Shown: positions 41,323-50,071 of the stretch, one piece after another | Layout: every line of letters starts with the position of its first letter | Position numbering within the stretch: the first letter of the stretch is position 1 | NCBI GenBank assembly: GCA_937927685.1 | Contig: CALBSC010000046.1 | Span: 1 to 51,223 of the forward strand | DNA from: an uncultured Burkholderiales bacterium | GTDB taxonomy: Bacteria > Pseudomonadota > Gammaproteobacteria > Burkholderiales > Burkholderiaceae_C | Length of the DNA: 51,223 nt | Direction of reading: 5' to 3' | Notes under the pieces: generated by a model | The model's input: the letters and a program-made list of their open reading frames with translations, nothing else | Told to the model about the DNA's origin: nothing | Databases searched by the model: none | Program-made: the position numbers and the translations under genes

Positions 41323-42617
41323 CCATAAGTTCATGGGGGCGTTTGTCGAGTGAAGAACATGAGGTAGTCGCACTCAGTGATCGCAACCAGATCCAAGCTA
41401 CGCTAAGTGAAGCGACCTTAACCGGTCTAGCTCATGGCATGGGACGCAGCTACGGTGACGTCTGCCTAAATCCAAAAGGTACGCTCTGGATCACGACCGG
41501 GCTCGACCATTTCATCGCGTTTAACGAAAGCACTGGCCGTTTAGTCTGTGAGGCAGGTGTGTTGCTGCGAGACATTCAGCGATTGGTTATTCCTCGTGGC
41601 TGGATTCTTCCCGTAACACCGGGTACTCAACTGGTGACTGTTGGGGGGGCGATAGCAAACGACGTGCATGGCAAGAACCATCACATACAGGGTTCTTTCG
41701 GTGATCACGTTCAGAGCCTTACCCTCATGCGTACCGATGGAGAGGTCATTCAGTGCAGCCCGAATGATCAGGTGGATTGGTTTGCCGCTACCGTTGGCGG
41801 GATGGGCCTGACAGGGGTGATCACTCAGGCTGAGATCCAGCTGCGCCGTGTAGCCGGCCCGTGGCTCGATACGGAAACCATTCCTTATGCCAACCTGGAC
41901 GAATTCTTTCGGCTTGCCGATGACTCCGAGGTCGACTGGGAACACACGGTGTCATGGATCGACTGTATTACCGGGGGCGGTGGGCGCGGTTTGTTCATGC
42001 GAGGCAACCCCACCCATACAAAAGAGCGTCCAGCACCTGAGGGGCGTAAGTTGACCATGCCCATCGTGCCGCCTGTTTCTCTGGTCAATCGCCTAACGCT
42101 GCGCCCATTCAACATGGCCTACTTCCACCTTAAGAAGTGGCGGGCAGGAAAGTCGATCGCTCACTACGAACCCTTTTTTTATCCACTCGACAACCTGCTT
42201 GAGTGGAACCGGATGTATGGACCAAAGGGCTTCTTTCAGTACCAAAGCGTGGTGCCTCGCCATGTGGGTCAAGACGCGGTGCAGGCAATGCTCAAGGAGA
42301 TCGCCCGATCGGGTGATGGCTCATTTCTGGCCGTGCTGAAGACTTTTGGCAACCGACAGCCTGTCGGGATGATGAGCTTTCCGCAGCCAGGCGTAACTCT
42401 GGCGTTGGACTTCCCAAATCACGGCGATCGCACACACAAACTTTTCGAGCGGCTAGACGCCATCGTTCGCGAGGCTAAAGGCCGTATCTATCCGGCGAAA
42501 GACGCCAGAATGCCAAGGGAACTTTTCGAAGCCGGCTATCCGCGCTTAGCCGAATTTATCCAATATCGTGATCAGGGAATTAGCTCTGGTCTATCACGCC
42601 GTTTGATGGGAAGCTGA
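41316..42617 (+). CDS. DprE1-like FAD-dependent decaprenyl-phospho-ribose oxidase
   Basis: A 433-residue flavoprotein whose ATG overlaps the previous stop. HGMGRSYGD (40-48) and VTVGGAIANDVHGKNHHIQG (core GGAIANDVHGKNHH, about 110-123) form the VAO-type FAD-binding domain of DprE1. The C-terminal KDARMP region fits the substrate-side lysine. With the next gene it would epimerise the 2-position of the ribose to arabinose. The match to the DprE1 family is strong; the substrate is inferred from the neighbours. Confidence 0.88.
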   Translation: MVAISSWGRLSSEEHEVVALSDRNQIQATLSEATLTGLAHGMGRSYGDVCLNPKGTLWITTGLDHFIAFNESTGRLVCEAGVLLRDIQRLVIPRGWILPVTPGTQLVTVGGAIANDVHGKNHHIQGSFGDHVQSLTLMRTDGEVIQCSPNDQVDWFAATVGGMGLTGVITQAEIQLRRVAGPWLDTETIPYANLDEFFRLADDSEVDWEHTVSWIDCITGGGGRGLFMRGNPTHTKERPAPEGRKLTMPIVPPVSLVNRLTLRPFNMAYFHLKKWRAGKSIAHYEPFFYPLDNLLEWNRMYGPKGFFQYQSVVPRHVGQDAVQAMLKEIARSGDGSFLAVLKTFGNRQPVGMMSFPQPGVTLALDFPNHGDRTHKLFERLDAIVREAKGRIYPAKDARMPRELFEAGYPRLAEFIQYRDQGISSGLSRRLMGS

Positions 42618-43370
42618 ATGAACAACAAAAAGAGAATCGTCATCATCGGCGCTACCTCAGCCATTGCTGAGCAATGCGCTCGACTGTGGGCAAGAGAGAA
42701 CCCGTCCGAGATCGTTCTGGTCGGTAGAAATCAGGAGAGAGTCGAAAGGGTCGCGTCAGATCTCAAGGTGCGCGCCCCAAATACGACAATTACCAGTCTT
42801 GAGGTGGATTTTCTCGATCCGAACAAGATTCAAGGGCTGGTTGATCAGCTCTACAGATCTGGCAATGTGGAGATAGCACTGGTTGCGCACGGCTCTTTAC
42901 CTTCCCAAGAGACCTGTCAAATCGATCTGAACCTTTGCCGAGAAGCTCTGGATGTAAATGGTATCTCGCCGGTGCTGTTTGCCGAGGCTTTTGCTTTGCA
43001 TATGCAAAAGGCCAACAGAGGAACACTCGCCATTATCGGCTCAGTCGCAGGTGATCGGGGCAGAAAATCCAACTATGTCTATGGCGCGGCCAAGGGGCTG
43101 GTTACGCGGTATATCCAAGGCTTGCAACACCGCCTGGCCAATACTGACGTCAAGGTGGTATTGATCAAGCCCGGGCCAACCGATACGCCGATGACGACTC
43201 ATCTCAAGCAGTCCGGAGCAAAACTCGCCACCGCAGACCAAGTGGCGAGCGAGATTGTGTGTGGCATTGAAAGTGGGCAGATGATCGTATATGCACCAAA
43301 AAAATGGTCAATTATTATGATGGTGATTCGCCATTTGCCACACTTTGTCTTTAAAAGAATGGATATCTAA
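42618..43370 (+). CDS. DprE2-like short-chain dehydrogenase
   Basis: A 250-residue SDR with the nucleotide motif GATSAIA (11-17) and catalytic Ser142, Tyr155 and Lys159 (IIGSVAGDRG...YGAAK). It starts immediately after the DprE1-like gene, an order kept in mycobacteria. DprE2 reduces the 2-keto intermediate to polyprenyl-phospho-arabinose. The C-terminal hydrophobic segment may attach to the membrane. Confidence 0.85.
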   Translation: MNNKKRIVIIGATSAIAEQCARLWARENPSEIVLVGRNQERVERVASDLKVRAPNTTITSLEVDFLDPNKIQGLVDQLYRSGNVEIALVAHGSLPSQETCQIDLNLCREALDVNGISPVLFAEAFALHMQKANRGTLAIIGSVAGDRGRKSNYVYGAAKGLVTRYIQGLQHRLANTDVKVVLIKPGPTDTPMTTHLKQSGAKLATADQVASEIVCGIESGQMIVYAPKKWSIIMMVIRHLPHFVFKRMDI

Positions 43371-43371
43371 A

Positions 43372-45279
43372 ATGAAAAAAATCACTGTAGAGCGTGAGTC
43401 AGGCGTCTTAGCGATTGCCGCCCTAGTGGCATTGATTTATTCATTCTATCTCGCAGTTACCTATGCGGGGCAGCCGCCGTTAGATGTGCACTCTTTCAGG
43501 CAGACGCAAACAGCCTTAACGTCTTATTGGTTTATTCATCAAGGTTTTCAGTTTGCATATGAAACACCTGTTGCCGGGGCTCCATGGGCAATACCCTTTG
43601 AATTTCCGATATACCAGACGATTGTTGCTTTTCTTTCAAAGGCGTTTGATGTCAGCTTGGATGGAACGGGGCGGATAGTTAGCTATGCATTTCTTCTGCT
43701 GACTATAGTTCCCGTTCTGGGGATAACTAAAAGGCTGAAGTTGCCAAGTGTGACATCCCTCTACTTTGTGGCAATCTTATTCTCCATGCCAATTTATGTG
43801 TATTGGGGAAGAAGCTTTATGATTGAGACTGCAGCATTGTTTTTTGGCATTGCTGCAATCAAGTACTTTTTGGATTATTTGTTGGGAGAGCGGTCTATCC
43901 CGGTATCGTTTGCCTTTGTTTTTTTTGCGACCCTCTGCGTTCTGCAAAAAGCAACAACGGCACTTCCTATTTTAGTTGTGCTCTCTGTTGTTTTTTTGGT
44001 ATTTGAAGCAAAAAGGCATAAATCAATGCGTTCGAGTGCGTTGATCAAAAGTTTGTTTACCACTGGCGTGGTTTTTTTAATCCCAATCATCATTGGTTTT
44101 GCCTGGGTTACTTTTACTGATCAAGTGAAGCTAGGAAACCCGCTGGGAGAGCAACTGACATCAGCGGCACTGAGCAAATGGAACTGGGGAACACTTTCGC
44201 AGAAAACATCTTCTGAAATTTGGACTACGGTTGTCTGGGGAAGAGTTTTGAGTCCCAACTTGGGTGCTTTACTGGGTGTATTTTTGCTTATAACCCCCTT
44301 CCTTGTCGGCTCAGAATCGAAAATAAAACTGATTATTGCAGCAGCGCTCTCGCTTGCGATTGTTCCCCTATTTTTATTTACAAATCTTCATCTTGTTCAC
44401 GATTATTACCAAACTGCTAACGCGGCATTTTTTGCTTACTCTGTTGCCGTAACGCTTGCAATGGTGGTGGCGCCTGTATTGGGTAAATTGACCTCCTTAT
44501 TCATCTTGGCGATGATCATGTTGTCGAATTACATTGCGCTAAACAATGGGTATTTGCCTCAGATCAAACACGAGTTCACCAAAGAAAACAGGGATTTTGC
44601 AATTGGAAAAATACTTAACAGGGAGCTTTCGCCTGAATTGCAGTTTGTTGCGTTTGGAAATGATTGGAGCTCAACTTTTGCATATATTTCTGAAAGAAAG
44701 TCATTTACTGTTCCTGGCTGGTATAAGAAATATGATCAAGTGATTGCGAATCCAGCTAAATTTCTAGAGCAAGGACGCTTGGGCGGCATCGTATCCTGCA
44801 CAACCCAAAAACCAACTGCAACCCAAGTATTTGCCTGGGTGGAAAATAACGGCGCATGGAAAGTTGGTGAAACTCACGGTTGTCTGATTGTCACTCCTGA
44901 AAAACAGCTTTCTGGCGCTTTATTGGAGTCAACTCAGTGCCAAGGGCATATTGACCGGGCTGAGGTAGAACTAAGAGAGGGCAAAGAGTTTGTTGTGCTT
45001 GCTGGCTGGGTGGCGGGAGACAGTAAAAATAATACAGTGCCGTCCAATGTATTCCTTAAGGTTTCAAATAAAGATACGAATCCCACTTACTTGCATGTAT
45101 TGAGGGTGCCTAGGCTTGATGCAAATCAACACTTAAAAATCAATGGTGACATTGACGTTGGCTTTTCAAGGATTATTGAAAATAAATTTAAGCCGGGTAG
45201 CTATGAGGTAGAGTTATTTCAGATGGTTGAAAATAATTTCAGATCTTGTGGTATTCGCAAAACTATTGAAATACGTTGA
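43372..45279 (+). CDS. GT-C-like polytopic membrane glycosyltransferase
   Basis: A 635-residue membrane protein starting at the ATG at 43372, one base after the previous stop. Roughly a dozen hydrophobic segments occupy the first 400 residues. The early loop (GQPPLDVHSFRQTQTALTSY, residues about 28-50, with Asp and His) is the GT-C active-site loop. A soluble C-terminal domain of about 230 residues follows. GC content is clearly lower than in all neighbours, suggesting recent acquisition. A likely polyprenyl-phospho-sugar-dependent transferase, possibly for arabinose; the acceptor is unknown. Confidence 0.78.
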   Translation: MKKITVERESGVLAIAALVALIYSFYLAVTYAGQPPLDVHSFRQTQTALTSYWFIHQGFQFAYETPVAGAPWAIPFEFPIYQTIVAFLSKAFDVSLDGTGRIVSYAFLLLTIVPVLGITKRLKLPSVTSLYFVAILFSMPIYVYWGRSFMIETAALFFGIAAIKYFLDYLLGERSIPVSFAFVFFATLCVLQKATTALPILVVLSVVFLVFEAKRHKSMRSSALIKSLFTTGVVFLIPIIIGFAWVTFTDQVKLGNPLGEQLTSAALSKWNWGTLSQKTSSEIWTTVVWGRVLSPNLGALLGVFLLITPFLVGSESKIKLIIAAALSLAIVPLFLFTNLHLVHDYYQTANAAFFAYSVAVTLAMVVAPVLGKLTSLFILAMIMLSNYIALNNGYLPQIKHEFTKENRDFAIGKILNRELSPELQFVAFGNDWSSTFAYISERKSFTVPGWYKKYDQVIANPAKFLEQGRLGGIVSCTTQKPTATQVFAWVENNGAWKVGETHGCLIVTPEKQLSGALLESTQCQGHIDRAEVELREGKEFVVLAGWVAGDSKNNTVPSNVFLKVSNKDTNPTYLHVLRVPRLDANQHLKINGDIDVGFSRIIENKFKPGSYEVELFQMVENNFRSCGIRKTIEIR

Positions 45280-45288
45280 TGAGCCATT

Positions 45289-46233
45289 ATGACTAAAATA
45301 TCAAAAAAAATAATCCTCCCTGGCGGTGCTGGTCTGGTCGGTCAAAACCTAGTGGCTCGGCTAAAGGAAAAGGGTTACTCGAACATCGTTGTGCTCGATA
45401 AACATCGCGCCAATCTTGAAGTGCTCAAACGCGTGCAGCCTGACATTACGGTTGAATTCGCTGATCTCGCCGAATCAGGTGACTGGCAACGCCACTTTGT
45501 TGGTGCTGACGTAGTTGTCATGCTACAGGCCCAGATAGGCGGAAACGTTTACGAGGAATTCGTTCGCAACAACATCGATTCAACCCGACTGGTTCTAGAC
45601 GCCATCAAAGCGAATAATGTGCCTTACCTAGTGCACATCAGCTCCTCTGTTGTGGAGTCTGTCGCGGATGATTTCTACACCAATACCAAAAAAGAGCAGG
45701 AAAAAATGGTTTTGGAAAGCGGAATCGCATGCCCTGTGCTACGCCCAACGTTGATGTTTGGCTGGTTCGACCGCAAGCATCTGGGCTGGTTGTCTCGCTT
45801 CATGAAGAAGGTTCCTATTTTTCCGATTCCGGGGAATGGGCGTTATATGCGCCAGCCACTTTATGTTGGCGATTTCGCCAATATCATTATCAGCTGTATC
45901 GAGAATCGTGTGCGCGATGGAATCTATAACATTTCTGGCCACGAAAAAGTCGATTACATCGAAATGGTCCGCGAGATTAAACGGGCGACCCGGGCCAAGA
46001 CACTAATTCTGCGCATCCCGTATTCGCTTTTTTATGCATTGTTATGGGTTTGGGGCTTGTTTGATAAGAATCCACCTTTTACTACCCAGCAGCTGGCGGC
46101 TTTGAGTGCCAAGGATGAGTTTGAAGTGATTGATTGGCCCGGAATTTTTGGTGTTCCCTACACTCCATTCAAAGCTGCGGTGGATGAGACATTCAACGAT
46201 TCGCGTTATAGCGGCGTAGTGCTGGAGTTTTAA
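45289..46233 (+). CDS. NAD-dependent epimerase/dehydratase
   Basis: A 314-residue extended SDR. GGAGLVGQNLVARLKEKGY (glycine motif near residues 9-15) binds NAD. The catalytic tyrosine lies in the DFYTNTKKEQE segment (YxxxK variant YTNTK). It would modify a nucleotide- or lipid-linked sugar in the cluster. A specific substrate cannot be named. Confidence 0.8.
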   Translation: MTKISKKIILPGGAGLVGQNLVARLKEKGYSNIVVLDKHRANLEVLKRVQPDITVEFADLAESGDWQRHFVGADVVVMLQAQIGGNVYEEFVRNNIDSTRLVLDAIKANNVPYLVHISSSVVESVADDFYTNTKKEQEKMVLESGIACPVLRPTLMFGWFDRKHLGWLSRFMKKVPIFPIPGNGRYMRQPLYVGDFANIIISCIENRVRDGIYNISGHEKVDYIEMVREIKRATRAKTLILRIPYSLFYALLWVWGLFDKNPPFTTQQLAALSAKDEFEVIDWPGIFGVPYTPFKAAVDETFNDSRYSGVVLEF

Positions 46234-46234
46234 G

Positions 46235-47545
46235 ATGAGACAAAGAATCGCCGTTTTGGGCGCAGGCCCTATGGGCTTGGCGGTTGCTTACCAACTGGCA
46301 CTTGATGGCTATCAGCCTGTTCTGTTCGAAGCCGACGACCGTGTTGGAGGTATGACTGCAACATTTGATTTTGGATGTTTAGAAATCGAGCGGTACTACC
46401 ACTTCCATTGCATCTCCGATCATGCCTTTCTTCAGATGCTTGAGGAATTGGGTATTGCCGATCAGATGCGCTGGACGGAAACCAAGATGGGCTACTGGTA
46501 TCAGGATCGCTTGCAGCCTTGGGGTAATCCGGTGGCATTGCTGCAGTTTCGAGGCTTGAGCTTTATTGCCAAGTTCCGTTATGGCCTGCACGCCTTCCTA
46601 TCTACCAAGCGTGATGATTGGCGGCCCTTGGATAAAGTGGAGGCCAGCGGCTGGATCAAGCGCTGGGTGGGAGCCGAGGCTTGGGAGGTTCTGTGGAGAC
46701 GGCTTTTTGACTACAAGTTTTACGACTATGCCCATGGCCTGTCTGCGGCTTGGATCTGGAGCCGTATCCGTCGTATTGGGCGTTCCCGCTATAGTCTCTT
46801 TCGCGAGAAGCTGGGATACCTGGAAGGCGGTTCGAGCACACTGCTTAACGCCATGAAAGCTGCTATAGAGGCGCAGGGCGGTGAGATTCGCTTAAAGTCG
46901 GCTATCGAAAAGGTCGTCATCCGAGATGGCAAGGTGTTGGGGGTTCAGGTTTCTGGACAGCTTGAAGGATTCGATAAAGTGATCAGCACGATTCCGCTGC
47001 CTTATGTGCCTAGGCTTATTCCAGATTTGCCTGCGGAAATATTGGCCAAATTTTCGGCAATCAAGAATATTGCCGTGGTCTGTGTGATTGCCAAGCTCAA
47101 GAAGGCTGTCACTGAGAATTTTTGGTTAAACACCAATGATCCAGAGATGGATATACCTGGCTTGGTGGAGTACACGAACCTGCGTCCACTCGACAAGCAC
47201 GTGGTTTACGTCCCGTTTTATGTTCCGGGTGAGCACCCCTTGTTTGCTGAGCCCGACGAGGCTTTTTTAAGCAAAGTCCAGCGCTATCTCAAGAAGATCA
47301 ATCCAGCGCTGACCGACGATGATTTTGTCGATATGCGTGCCAGCCGTTATCGCTACGCACAACCCATCTGTGATCCAGGATACTTGGAAAAGCTTCCACC
47401 TGTTGGTTTGCCTGTTCAGGGGTTATGGGTGGCAGACACTTCCTACTACTACCCGGAGGATCGCGGTATTTCGGAAAGCATTGGTTTTGGTCGGCAAATG
47501 GCGAAGATGGTTACGGGGCAGGACACGGGGCAGGTGGGAGAGTGA
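46235..47545 (+). CDS. FAD-dependent amine-oxidase-like oxidoreductase
   Basis: A 436-residue flavoprotein. The Rossmann motif VLGAGPMGLAVAYQLALDG (core GAGPMG, about residues 10-15) and VLFEADDRVGGMTA form the FAD-binding start of the protoporphyrinogen oxidase/UDP-galactopyranose mutase superfamily. WVADTSYYYPEDRGISESI closes the FAD site. It belongs to the oxidoreductases often found in O-antigen clusters, possibly a mutase or sugar-lipid oxidase. Confidence 0.8.
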   Translation: MRQRIAVLGAGPMGLAVAYQLALDGYQPVLFEADDRVGGMTATFDFGCLEIERYYHFHCISDHAFLQMLEELGIADQMRWTETKMGYWYQDRLQPWGNPVALLQFRGLSFIAKFRYGLHAFLSTKRDDWRPLDKVEASGWIKRWVGAEAWEVLWRRLFDYKFYDYAHGLSAAWIWSRIRRIGRSRYSLFREKLGYLEGGSSTLLNAMKAAIEAQGGEIRLKSAIEKVVIRDGKVLGVQVSGQLEGFDKVISTIPLPYVPRLIPDLPAEILAKFSAIKNIAVVCVIAKLKKAVTENFWLNTNDPEMDIPGLVEYTNLRPLDKHVVYVPFYVPGEHPLFAEPDEAFLSKVQRYLKKINPALTDDDFVDMRASRYRYAQPICDPGYLEKLPPVGLPVQGLWVADTSYYYPEDRGISESIGFGRQMAKMVTGQDTGQVGE

Positions 47546-47931
47546 TCACGCCTGAATTCTTGCGTTTCCTGCTAGCTGGGGGAATTGCTGCCGCTGCAAA
47601 CTTTGGATCACGGTTTATCTTCAGTAATTTTTTTTCCTACAGTGTGGCAGTCTTTGCGGCCTATCTGGTTGGGATGCTGGTCGCTTTTCTATTGATGCGT
47701 GGGCATGTTTTTAATGCCAGTCAAGGACCGCTGGCGCCACAGGTGACCAAGTTCGTAGGAGTGAACGTTTTGGCGGTGCTTCAGACATTAGCGATTAGCC
47801 TCGTCATGGCGCGCTGGGCACTGCCATCAGTTGGCATCACGGAGCAAGCCGAGGCGTTAGGTCATTTGGTTGGCGTGCTCGTGCCTGTAGTTACCAGCTA
47901 TTTTGGCCACAAATTCTTAACCTTTCGATGA
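47542..47931 (+). CDS. GtrA-family membrane protein
   Basis: A 129-residue protein with a GTG start overlapping the previous stop (GTGA). Four hydrophobic segments (FLRFLLAGGIAAAANFGSR, AVFAAYLVGMLVAFLL, VNVLAVLQTLAISLV, VPVVTSYFGHKFLTFR) match the GtrA family, which is thought to flip polyprenyl-linked sugars. It agrees with a polyprenyl-phospho-arabinose supply route. Confidence 0.88.
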   Translation: MITPEFLRFLLAGGIAAAANFGSRFIFSNFFSYSVAVFAAYLVGMLVAFLLMRGHVFNASQGPLAPQVTKFVGVNVLAVLQTLAISLVMARWALPSVGITEQAEALGHLVGVLVPVVTSYFGHKFLTFR

Positions 47932-48920
47932 GCAATCTCGTCACTCGATTTCAGTTGGCTCTGCTCGAGCAGCGCACCATTCGGACCATTATCTGGTTTG
48001 TTGCGACTGGGGCGCTGCTCTATCTGGCAGCGGTTTTCTGGTTTGGTTGGCAGGAGATATTGGGTGCCTTCGCTGCTATAGGGCTGCAGGTGCTGGTGAT
48101 TGGTGCGGTTCTGTCGAGTAGTTCGTATCTATGGCGTTTTGGGCGATGGGAGTATGTTCTTCGCGTTCTTGGGCATGCCATACCTAAATTTGCTCATTTG
48201 GGCATTTATCTTTCTGGGCTTGCCTTGACTGCAACGCCTGGGAAGTCCGGAGAAACATTTCGCTCCGCGTTACTGGTCCAACACAACGTAAGGGTTACGC
48301 ATAGTCTCGCCGCATTCCTTGTGGACAGGGGTTCAGATGTTTTAGGGGTGATTTTGCTGGGGGCACTGGCTGCCTTGATCAGTGGACAACATGTGACTTG
48401 GGTATGGATATTGTCATTTGTATCCATCCTGCTCATAAGCATTGCCTTCGCATACCTGTTACTGCACCCTCTTGCCAGTACCGGATGGGGCCGAATTGGC
48501 CGTTCTATGACGTGGCTTCCCATTAAGGGCGGGCAAGCCACACTTGAAGCTTGGGCAAAGGTATGGACCCTGCCAAGAGTCTCAGTTTTTTCGATTATCG
48601 CGATGATTGCCTATGGCACTCAAGCCATGGTGTTTGCCTGGTTCTGCCACATTTTAGGAACAGGAATTTCTGTTGCTGACTGTGTGTTTATCTTCGTACA
48701 AGCCACTTTGTTTGGTGCTGCGAGTATGCTCCCGGGTGGTCTCGGCGCAATGGAGGCAGCTTTGGTTTTTCAGTTGTTAGAGCGTGGCGTAAGCGATGGT
48801 ATTGCAGTCTCTTTGGCGATCTCTATTCGCTTGGTGACTCTCTGGTTTGGGATGTTACTTGGTGTTTTGTCTTTGTTGTTCTTGCATGCTCCAAACCCGG
48901 GCTCAGAAGACAAAGCATGA
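47928..48920 (+). CDS. UPF0104/LPG-synthase-TM-type flippase-like protein
   Basis: A 330-residue protein with about eight membrane spans. TPGKSGETFRSALL and DRGSDVLGVILLGAL are the family motifs of the lysylphosphatidylglycerol-synthase membrane domain (DUF2156-less form). The ATG overlaps GtrA. Many glycan clusters carry one such protein, perhaps for lipid-carrier transport. The exact role is unknown. Confidence 0.85.
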   Translation: MSNLVTRFQLALLEQRTIRTIIWFVATGALLYLAAVFWFGWQEILGAFAAIGLQVLVIGAVLSSSSYLWRFGRWEYVLRVLGHAIPKFAHLGIYLSGLALTATPGKSGETFRSALLVQHNVRVTHSLAAFLVDRGSDVLGVILLGALAALISGQHVTWVWILSFVSILLISIAFAYLLLHPLASTGWGRIGRSMTWLPIKGGQATLEAWAKVWTLPRVSVFSIIAMIAYGTQAMVFAWFCHILGTGISVADCVFIFVQATLFGAASMLPGGLGAMEAALVFQLLERGVSDGIAVSLAISIRLVTLWFGMLLGVLSLLFLHAPNPGSEDKA

Positions 48921-49045
48921 ACATCATCGAGCAACGCTATGCCACTGACAGTGGGGAGATTCAGTGCATCTGCTGCAAACATGGAGGGCGAGACTTATCC
49001 AGCCACGTGTGCCATGACGGTGTGTCAGCATCGCCCTGCTGTTAG
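48917..49045 (+). pseudogene. truncated start of the next cluster gene
   Basis: An ATG overlaps the flippase stop (ATGA) and opens 42 codons: MNIIEQRYATDSGEIQ, then a cysteine-rich stretch. The first 15 codons look like a normal coupled gene start. The rest and the stop do not resemble any family. I infer that the operon once continued and was cut near 48.96 kb. Confidence 0.35.
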
Positions 49046-49083
49046 AAAATTCTACCTTTAACCACCTCCCTTTTTCGGGGGGA

Positions 49084-49314
49084 TTACCCGACCACTTGCT
49101 GGTCGGAAAGCTTCGTGTGCTTGCGGTACTCGGCAGTCGATGACACGGTGCACTCGTTTTCATAGGCTTCGATATCACAGAGGCGGTAGATGACTTTGCC
49201 TGGCAGCCGGATGTACTTCGGTCCGGTGCCGAGGACGCGCCAGCGCTCCAGCGTTTTGGGTGATAGGCCCCAGCGGTCGGCAAGCTGCTGTTGGTCGAAT
49301 TGGGTGGTGGTCAT
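49084..49314 (-). CDS. HTH_17 protein related to the prophage HTH protein
   Basis: A 76-residue protein with AAGGAG 6 bp before its ATG. QLADRWGLSPKTLERWRVLG and the GKVIYRLCDIEAYE wing parallel the protein at 7112-7324 almost position by position. It is preceded by copy D of the promoter-like element, otherwise found only in the prophage. It therefore belongs to the same type of mobile element although it lies 9 kb beyond the prophage. Excisionase or regulator is likely. Confidence 0.82.
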   Translation of the reverse strand: MTTTQFDQQQLADRWGLSPKTLERWRVLGTGPKYIRLPGKVIYRLCDIEAYENECTVSSTAEYRKHTKLSDQQVVG

Positions 49315-49342
49315 GGCCAGCTCCTTGTGGTTGATGGGAGCC

Positions 49343-49372
49343 CATGAACGCTCTGTTTCGGGAAGGTAGCAA
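49343..49372 (-). promoter_or_regulatory. promoter-like element, copy D
   Basis: On the minus strand TTGCTA (49367-49372), 18 bp ending in GAGCG, then TTCATG (49343-49348), 28 bp before the HTH start. The core GAACGCTCTGTTTC is shared with copy A. Confidence 0.55.
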
Positions 49373-49666
49373 GTCCTGCGGGTGGTCAGGCAGGCTTGGC
49401 GGAGTACGCTAATACCACGGCCACCTGTTGGAAAGGTAAATTCGGTGACCAGTCTGAGGCGTCAAAAGATGATTGAACCAAGCTGGTTTTGCGGTAGGAT
49501 GCGGACCGGCCAAACCTTTCGCGTCGGCTCGCAAGAGTACGTGCAGCCTGTTTTGCGTACGTTCATGCTGCTGTCGGTGTCGGGCGAGTGTCCCACCACC
49601 AGTTTATGCGGGTACATACTGAAGACACTATTTACAGTTTGTACCGATCACATCGTTAACAGCCCA
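49373..49666. other. intergenic segment with possible recombinase remnant
   Basis: A GTG at 49445 with GAAAGG upstream opens TSLRRQKMIE, which resembles the first residues of IS91-type or Xer-like tyrosine recombinases (TPLRQKMIE). The reading then loses any similarity I can recognise. The rest shows no gene. The segment may be a decayed insertion scar. Confidence 0.25.
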
Positions 49667-50071
49667 TTAGGTTAATACCCAGTTCTCAACAGCCAACGCT
49701 GGAATACGTTCAAACTCGCGAACGTTATTTGTTACTAAAACCAATCCTTCACTTCTCGCGTGGGCCGCGATGTGCAAATCATTCACACCAATAACTTGAC
49801 CGCTTTTTTCCAATACGCTGCGGATCGAACCATAGTGTTGTGAGGCTTTTTCTGTGTAGGGCAGTATTTCCAGGCGACTGGCGAACTCTTCAATGACCTC
49901 TAGGTTTTGAGTGACCCTCACACTCTTTTCTGCGCCATGGTGCAACTCTGACATCGTGATGGCCGATATTGCCATGCGGGACGCATTTTGGTTAAAAGTC
50001 TCCAGCACTTCGATTGGGCGACGCTTCATCACATAGATGACGATGTTGGTGTCTAGCAAGTACTTGATCAT
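49667..50071 (-). CDS. vapC: VapC-type PIN ribonuclease toxin
   Basis: A 134-residue PIN protein. Asp7 in YLLDTNIVIY, Glu42 in TMSELHHGAEKS and Asp98 in GVNDLHIAAHA form the acidic site. LVTNNVREFERIP is the typical end of this VapC subgroup. It would cut tRNA or other RNA when free of antitoxin. The ATG overlaps the VapB stop by 4 bp. Confidence 0.93.
   Translation of the reverse strand: MIKYLLDTNIVIYVMKRRPIEVLETFNQNASRMAISAITMSELHHGAEKSVRVTQNLEVIEEFASRLEILPYTEKASQHYGSIRSVLEKSGQVIGVNDLHIAAHARSEGLVLVTNNVREFERIPALAVENWVLT

Noticed and set aside
49445..49666. functional tyrosine recombinase gene
   Set aside because: Only about ten residues resemble such proteins. The catalytic domain is absent, so it is at most a remnant.
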